Shown here piece after piece: positions 7,072 to 10,385 of a stretch of DNA of 10,385 nucleotides. This DNA comes from Cephalothrix spiralis. Taxonomy: Eukaryota > Nemertea > Palaeonemertea > Archinemertea > Cephalotrichidae. The translations under genes and the position numbers were made by a program. The notes under the pieces were generated by a model. It had not been told where the DNA came from. It saw nothing but the letters and a program-made list of their open reading frames with translations, and did not search any database. The DNA is taken from the NCBI GenBank assembly GCA_032353305.1, contig JAUCNG010406249.1, positions 1 to 10,385 of the forward strand, read 5' to 3'. The first letter of the stretch is position 1. Every line of letters begins with the position of its first letter.

Positions 7072-7491
7072 CGATGGTGTAATTCAAGGGTACTAACTCC
7101 TACATTTTTAAAAATCTTCTTGATGCCAAATGGTTTGAACAGGTATAATTCATCATCTTTCAAAATCCTAACCGTTGCCGAGTTATAGCTTTTTATAAAA
7201 TCGTTATTCTAAAGGGTAGGGCCTACTTTGAACTCCATTTCGTATCCTGTGACGTCATCATTTATTGGATTACGTCATCATTATATGAAAATTACCCGTC
7301 CACCCTACTTTCATAGATTACTGGATAAAATTGTCAAAGAAATGTTTTCTGTCTGTTAACAGACTCTTGACATATACCCATTTTAAACATTTTTATTCTA
7401 AAAGCTACTAACTCCATTTTTGGCCCTCCTGAAAAATTTGCAAAAGTGGAGTTAGTAGGCCGGGAGGCTACCCTTAAGAATTACACCATCG
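7072..7491. mobile_element. Second MITE-like element, TIR CGATGGTGTAATTC
   Basis: CGATGGTGTAATTC at 7072-7085 is repeated in inverted form at the right end (GAATTACACCATCG, 7478-7491). The match continues inward with AAGGGTA and CTAACTCC, interrupted by small insertions. It directly abuts the right end of the previous element, which suggests a composite or nested pair. TGACGTCA occurs at 7250-7257. No coding capacity. Confidence 0.75.
7405..7458. repeat. Stem-loop with 18-bp arms inside the MITE-like element
   Basis: CTACTAACTCCATTTTTG (7405-7422) pairs with 7441-7458, 17 of 18 matching, across an 18-base loop. This subterminal hairpin is stronger than the outer repeat match and may be a structural feature of the family. 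Confidence 0.85.
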
Positions 7492-7499
7492 ATTTAAAG

Positions 7500-7705
7500 C
7501 TGATATACCCCGAAGAAAGGAAGCTTCTCTTGCGGAAAAACATTCCCATTCGATTTAATCTGACCGAGCCACACAGGAAGCAATGTGAGCTGAGGAACTT
7601 GCCCAAGGTTCTACACGATTGAAAGTGGTTGAGGAACGCCTTGGACTCGAACCCGGCACCCCCGGAATTATAGCCCGACGTTCTTACCACTTTACCGGTG
7701 GCGCT
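7500..7705 (-). mobile_element. tRNA-derived SINE
   Basis: Read on the minus strand, the head at 7705-7627 is tRNA-like. It has a box A CGGTAAAGTGG (7698-7688) and a perfect box B GGTTCGAGTCC (7653-7643), the RNA polymerase III internal promoter. An anticodon-arm-like stem with loop CTATAAT can be drawn, but the T stem and acceptor stem have mismatches, so it is not a functional tRNA. The following body contains CCTTGGGCAAG (7609-7599) and a GC-richer stretch unlike the flanks, as in tRNA-derived SINEs. The 3' end is not sharply defined and meets the MITE end near 7491. It encodes no protein; the minus-strand open frame at 7481-7690 is incidental. Confidence 0.8.
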
Positions 7706-7712
7706 AGACTAT

Positions 7713-8834
7713 TTCATTGATTGGTCTGTTGCTGTGGCCTTGTGCATTTCTTGATCTAACTTTATCATTCCTATGCAGAATGTGTGTTGTTTGTCTTGTT
7801 TTAGTTCAGTAGCATAACTAGACCACTTCATATTAAGGGCCCCTGACGAAATGGTGTGATTTCGCCCAGTGGCTAAAAGGTTTTAATTAGTTTCGGGTCA
7901 CCAAATGTGTGGAAAAGAGTGGCTAAAGTAAATCATAAACGCAAAATTTTCTCATACTGTTGATGCAGGTTGATGCATGAACCAGTTGCCACAGTTTAAA
8001 GCAGAACACACTAATATAATTATCAATACATGGATGAATGAATGAATGAATATGTAATGTGCCATTTCACTTTCTATTCTATGAACATTGTTCGCTACAT
8101 GTACACGTATATTCGTAATTCGTGTAAAAGACTTAAATAAAAAGTACATTATAGGGTATATATATATATATATGTAGATGCTTTATACCGGTACATATGA
8201 TTTTGGTCGATCGGACGTCCTAGATTGTTGTATCAGATATACATGCTGATGTCACATTATTTCATCCTAAAAATTGCAGCTAAAGGCAGCTAAAGGAGGA
8301 AAATATATATAATTTCCTGAATCAAAGTCAAATATTTTCATCAATACAGTGTATCAATAGCAGCATTATGAAATTTTCTCTTCAAATTCGCCTTCACAAT
8401 CATTAAGATGTTTTTGAAAAAATTCAAAATGTTGACTTAGTAAAATAATTGAAAATTAGTATGGCTTGATTCTATACACTGAAGGTATTTTGCTAAAATC
8501 TTTTCCCGCTTTCCGCTACCGTTAATCATTTCAATTTTCCCGTTCCCGTTAGCAGTTTTAGCCATTTTCCCGCTATTTTACTGCATTTAAAAAAAATATT
8601 TAGTCATCTCCTTCAGGTAAAAACCTGCTTGTAAAGCTTATCCCAAATAGTCGGTTTAAATCTGTGATTGCTGCATAGCGCAGGACCAAGCTCGTTTATA
8701 GACCGTGTTATTTCTATATATTTATTTATGTCTATTCACTGTGAATTAATGATAATATGTTTTGTGAAATAAAAACCAATTTTTATAAATACGTTTTGTT
8801 GTTCTCCCAACGCTGAATTAATTTCTCGGAGATA
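7713..8834. other. AT-rich intergenic stretch without a recognisable gene
   Basis: No supported coding region on either strand. It contains a GAAT-type microsatellite (8034-8052), a TA microsatellite (8157-8173), a short GCAGCTAAAG duplication near 8277-8296 and a C/T-rich TTTCCCGCT-type stretch (8503-8573) with several imperfect copies of a CCCGTT/CCCGCT motif. Confidence 0.6.
8157..8173. repeat. TA dinucleotide microsatellite
   Basis: A run of about eight TA units, with a four-fold GAAT tetranucleotide run about 100 bases earlier (8034-8052). Confidence 0.85.
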
Positions 8835-8925
8835 TACAGGGGGTGGGTTATGGAAAAAATTTGCAATGCATATTACATAGGCTGAACAAATTTGCAAAAT
8901 GGGTTAAGGTACCCAACCGGTTCTA

Positions 8926-9045
8926 GGACAATTTGCCCCGGGACAATTTGCCCCGGACAATTTGCCCCGAGACAATTTGCCCCCAGGACAATTTGCCCCA
9001 GGACAATTTGCCCCGAGACAATTTGCCCCAGGACAATTTGCCCCC
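8926..9045 (+). repeat. Tandem array of GGACAATTTGCCCC (8 copies)
   Basis: Copies start at about 8926, 8941, 8955, 8970, 8987, 9001, 9015 and 9031, with 14-16 bp spacing owing to 0-2 linker bases. Some copies begin AGACAA instead of GGACAA. Open frames across it (Asp-Asn-Leu-Pro repeats and their complements) are artefacts. Confidence 0.95.
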
Positions 9046-9122
9046 AGAAAATATTTTTGCCAGAATAAAAAAATTTAAGTTCATTGGCGTTTGTTGTGAA
9101 TTGGACAGTACTTTTATTAAAA

Positions 9123-9190
9123 AATTGTCCTGGGGGCAAATTGTCGGGGGCAAATTGTCCCGGGGCAAATTGTCCCAGGGAGAATTGTCC
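9123..9190 (-). repeat. Inverted array of the same unit
   Basis: Three good copies of GGGGCAAATTGTCC and two partial ones, the last degraded to GAGAATTGTCC. It is in opposite orientation to the left array across a 77-base AT-rich spacer (9046-9122), giving a large potential hairpin. Confidence 0.92.
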
Positions 9191-9838
9191 TGATAATACC
9201 CACCCCTAAATTTTGACCTTTGCAACTTTTTTCTACTACCCACCACCCCTTTTTGCAATGTTGTCCCCATTTTGCAAAATTGTATAACAGTCAATTTTTG
9301 ACCACACGCCCCTATTTTTGCAATTTTTTTCTGCGGCTCAAATTTTTCTGCACCATTTTGTAAAACTTTTCCAGCACGCTCATATTATTTGTTCTTCAAA
9401 TTTTGATCCATCCAATTTTTGCCTTTTTCGTACTAAAAACTTTTTTATATGGTACATGTAAGTAAAAGTATTAATTCAATCATTATTAAAATCATTAATG
9501 CTTTATACATGATTTACAGTACAGTCGAGGAAAAAATTTGCTAAGTGTGGAAAAAAATTGCATTTCGACATTTTTGGTACCCACCCACTCCCGGCCTATA
9601 TGTTTAGCAAATTTGTTCCATGCCCCCCCCCCCCATGAGATATTATAAGGTTATTACCACATGGAAAAATTTGATGTCATAGCTCGAGTTCAGTAAAACT
9701 ACGTATTTATGGTGTTATATACCGATGCAAGGGTCGGCCTTGATTTTACTGAAATGCATGACTGCCATGGTTGGGCTATCGACCAATTTTAATGTTGAAG
9801 TACAATACTTATTTATGGTTTATGCAGGGGGTCATAGA

Positions 9839-9845
9839 TATATAG
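9839..9845 (+). promoter_or_regulatory. Candidate TATA box for the signal-peptide gene
   Basis: TATATAG lies 77 bases before the ATG at 9922, with a CCAAT at 9783-9787 about 50 bases further up. Spacing is plausible for a core promoter with a 40-50 base leader, but AT-rich DNA makes chance matches common. Confidence 0.3.
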
Positions 9846-9921
9846 GGGATCGCCAGTGGAACAGTGTTGCATGTTGAAGTACATTCTTATTTAGTCCTAC
9901 GTGCTGAGAGGAGGTCGCGAG

Positions 9922-9985
9922 ATGTTCGCGACTTTATGTTTGGGGATTTTTGGCTTAACAGCTATCTTTACCTCTACCAATGCCG
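9922..9985 (+). CDS. First coding exon of a secreted or membrane protein (signal peptide), partial gene
   Basis: The ATG is the first after an in-frame TAG (9892-9894) and has G at -3. It encodes 21 residues plus one base, MFATLCLGIFGLTAIFTSTNA: a short N-region, a hydrophobic core of about 14 residues and a small-residue end suited to cleavage after Ala21. The exon ends at a strong donor GCCG|GTAAGC. A phase-1 intron directly after the signal peptide is the usual first-exon design of secreted and type I membrane proteins built from phase-1 modules. The frame opens on the same strand as the Death-domain gene and continues outside the window, so the mature product is unknown. Too short for ordinary ORF searches, it is supported by the combination of start, signal and splice site. 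Confidence 0.6.
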
Positions 9986-10385
9986 GTAAGCTTTTACAAT
10001 GTCATTTTGTTGAATATAATTCTTGAATAACTTAGTTTTATTCAAAAAATATCCCTCGTTTTAACATTAAAGGGAGTACTTTTTTTGAAAGCCAACTTTT
10101 AAAATGGTCAGTACTTATTTATGGTCATAATCATTTTATGATGTTGAATACATTATCTATAAAACATCTTTATTATATTAGTTATTGAACATTGTTGCTA
10201 ATTTTGTGTTTTTGAAGCCAATTTCCAAAATGGTAATTTTTTCGCTATCGGAAACGGAAAAATCGAGAAAAACACTATCGGAAACGGAAAAATGCTCAAA
10301 TGTTATCGGATATTGGAAATCACATAGGCATTGACCCCCTCTTTTTAGTGTAAACCCCTAAAAATGGTGTTTGAGATTATTTGCC
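9986..10385 (+). other. Start of intron 1 of the signal-peptide gene
   Basis: AT-rich, with no coding sequence seen. CTATCGGAAACGGAAAAAT occurs exactly twice with a 30-base period (10245-10263 and 10275-10293), followed by a diverged third trace (TTATCGGATATTGGAAAT). A phrase AAGCCAA-TTT-AAAATGGT is also repeated at 10089 and 10216. Confidence 0.55.

Larger units (their letters stand above)
8835..9645. mobile_element. Foldback element with opposed internal repeat arrays
   Basis: Outer ends are imperfect inverted repeats. At the left, a G-run is followed by TATGGAAAAAATTTGC and a CATAGG block; at the right edge the complement of AGCAAATTTGTTCCATG and a C12 run (9623-9634) mirrors it, with matching TACCCA/GGGTAAGGTACC pieces inside. 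Nested within are forward and reversed arrays of GGACAATTTGCCCC. There is no transposase. Such structure is typical of foldback-type elements with TIRs made of tandem repeats. Ends are approximate. Confidence 0.6.

Noticed and set aside
7627-7705. Functional tRNA gene on the minus strand
   Set aside because: Box A, box B and an anticodon-like arm are present, but the T stem and acceptor stem have mismatches and a SINE-like body follows.
8873-9294. Open frames on both strands through the GGACAATTTGCCCC arrays
   Set aside because: Tandem non-coding repeats with a period that leaves frames open on both strands; the translations are low-complexity repeats.
1-10385. CRISPR array, bacterial operon or integrated virus
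   Set aside because: No evenly spaced repeat-spacer pattern, no bacterial gene layout and no viral or reverse-transcriptase motifs were seen; the regular repeat at 8926-9045 has only 0-2 base linkers.

Overview
The window looks like nuclear DNA from an animal, most likely a marine invertebrate deuterostome. It is AT-rich and has split genes with GT-AG introns, a tRNA-derived SINE, foldback/MITE-like repeats and AT microsatellites. The best gene belongs to the LRRC8/pannexin channel superfamily. The species cannot be named from sequence alone, and nothing bacterial or viral is evident.

Layout. On the left, on the minus strand, an uninterrupted open frame encodes a four-helix channel domain of the LRRC8 (volume-regulated anion channel) type. 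It is followed by an acidic 14-residue tandem repeat. The frame stops at about 528-530, but another minus-strand frame overlaps it and runs off the left edge. That second frame looks like extracellular-type beta-sandwich (FN3-like) sequence. The break is best explained by a 1-bp homopolymer length problem, by a small intron, or by a real frameshift. About 1.07 kb separates this gene, head to head, from a plus-strand gene.

The plus-strand gene can be assembled from three exons (2857-2968, 5011-5166, 6238-6527) with phase-1 junctions and good splice sites. It was not present as one open frame. It encodes a probable 185-residue protein: an N-terminal Death domain split by an intron, then an acidic, probably disordered tail. 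The tail carries a DSG-type phosphodegron-like motif and ends in an LC3-interacting-region-like FEIV. Its introns hold an ATTAT microsatellite, a 43-bp-arm palindrome and a very large (about 280-bp arm) foldback repeat.

From about 6.58 to 9.65 kb the DNA is mostly repeat-derived: two adjacent inverted-repeat elements, a tRNA-derived SINE on the minus strand, unremarkable AT-rich DNA, and a foldback element with opposed arrays of a 14-16 bp GGACAATTTGCCCC unit. At 9922-9985 there is a convincing first coding exon of another plus-strand gene. It encodes a signal peptide, is followed by a phase-1 donor and continues beyond the window.

How the genes relate: a plasma-membrane channel-like protein and a Death-domain adaptor-like protein share a divergent intergenic region. 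This could mean co-regulation in an innate-immune or cell-death setting, but only the head-to-head arrangement is seen; the functional link is inference.
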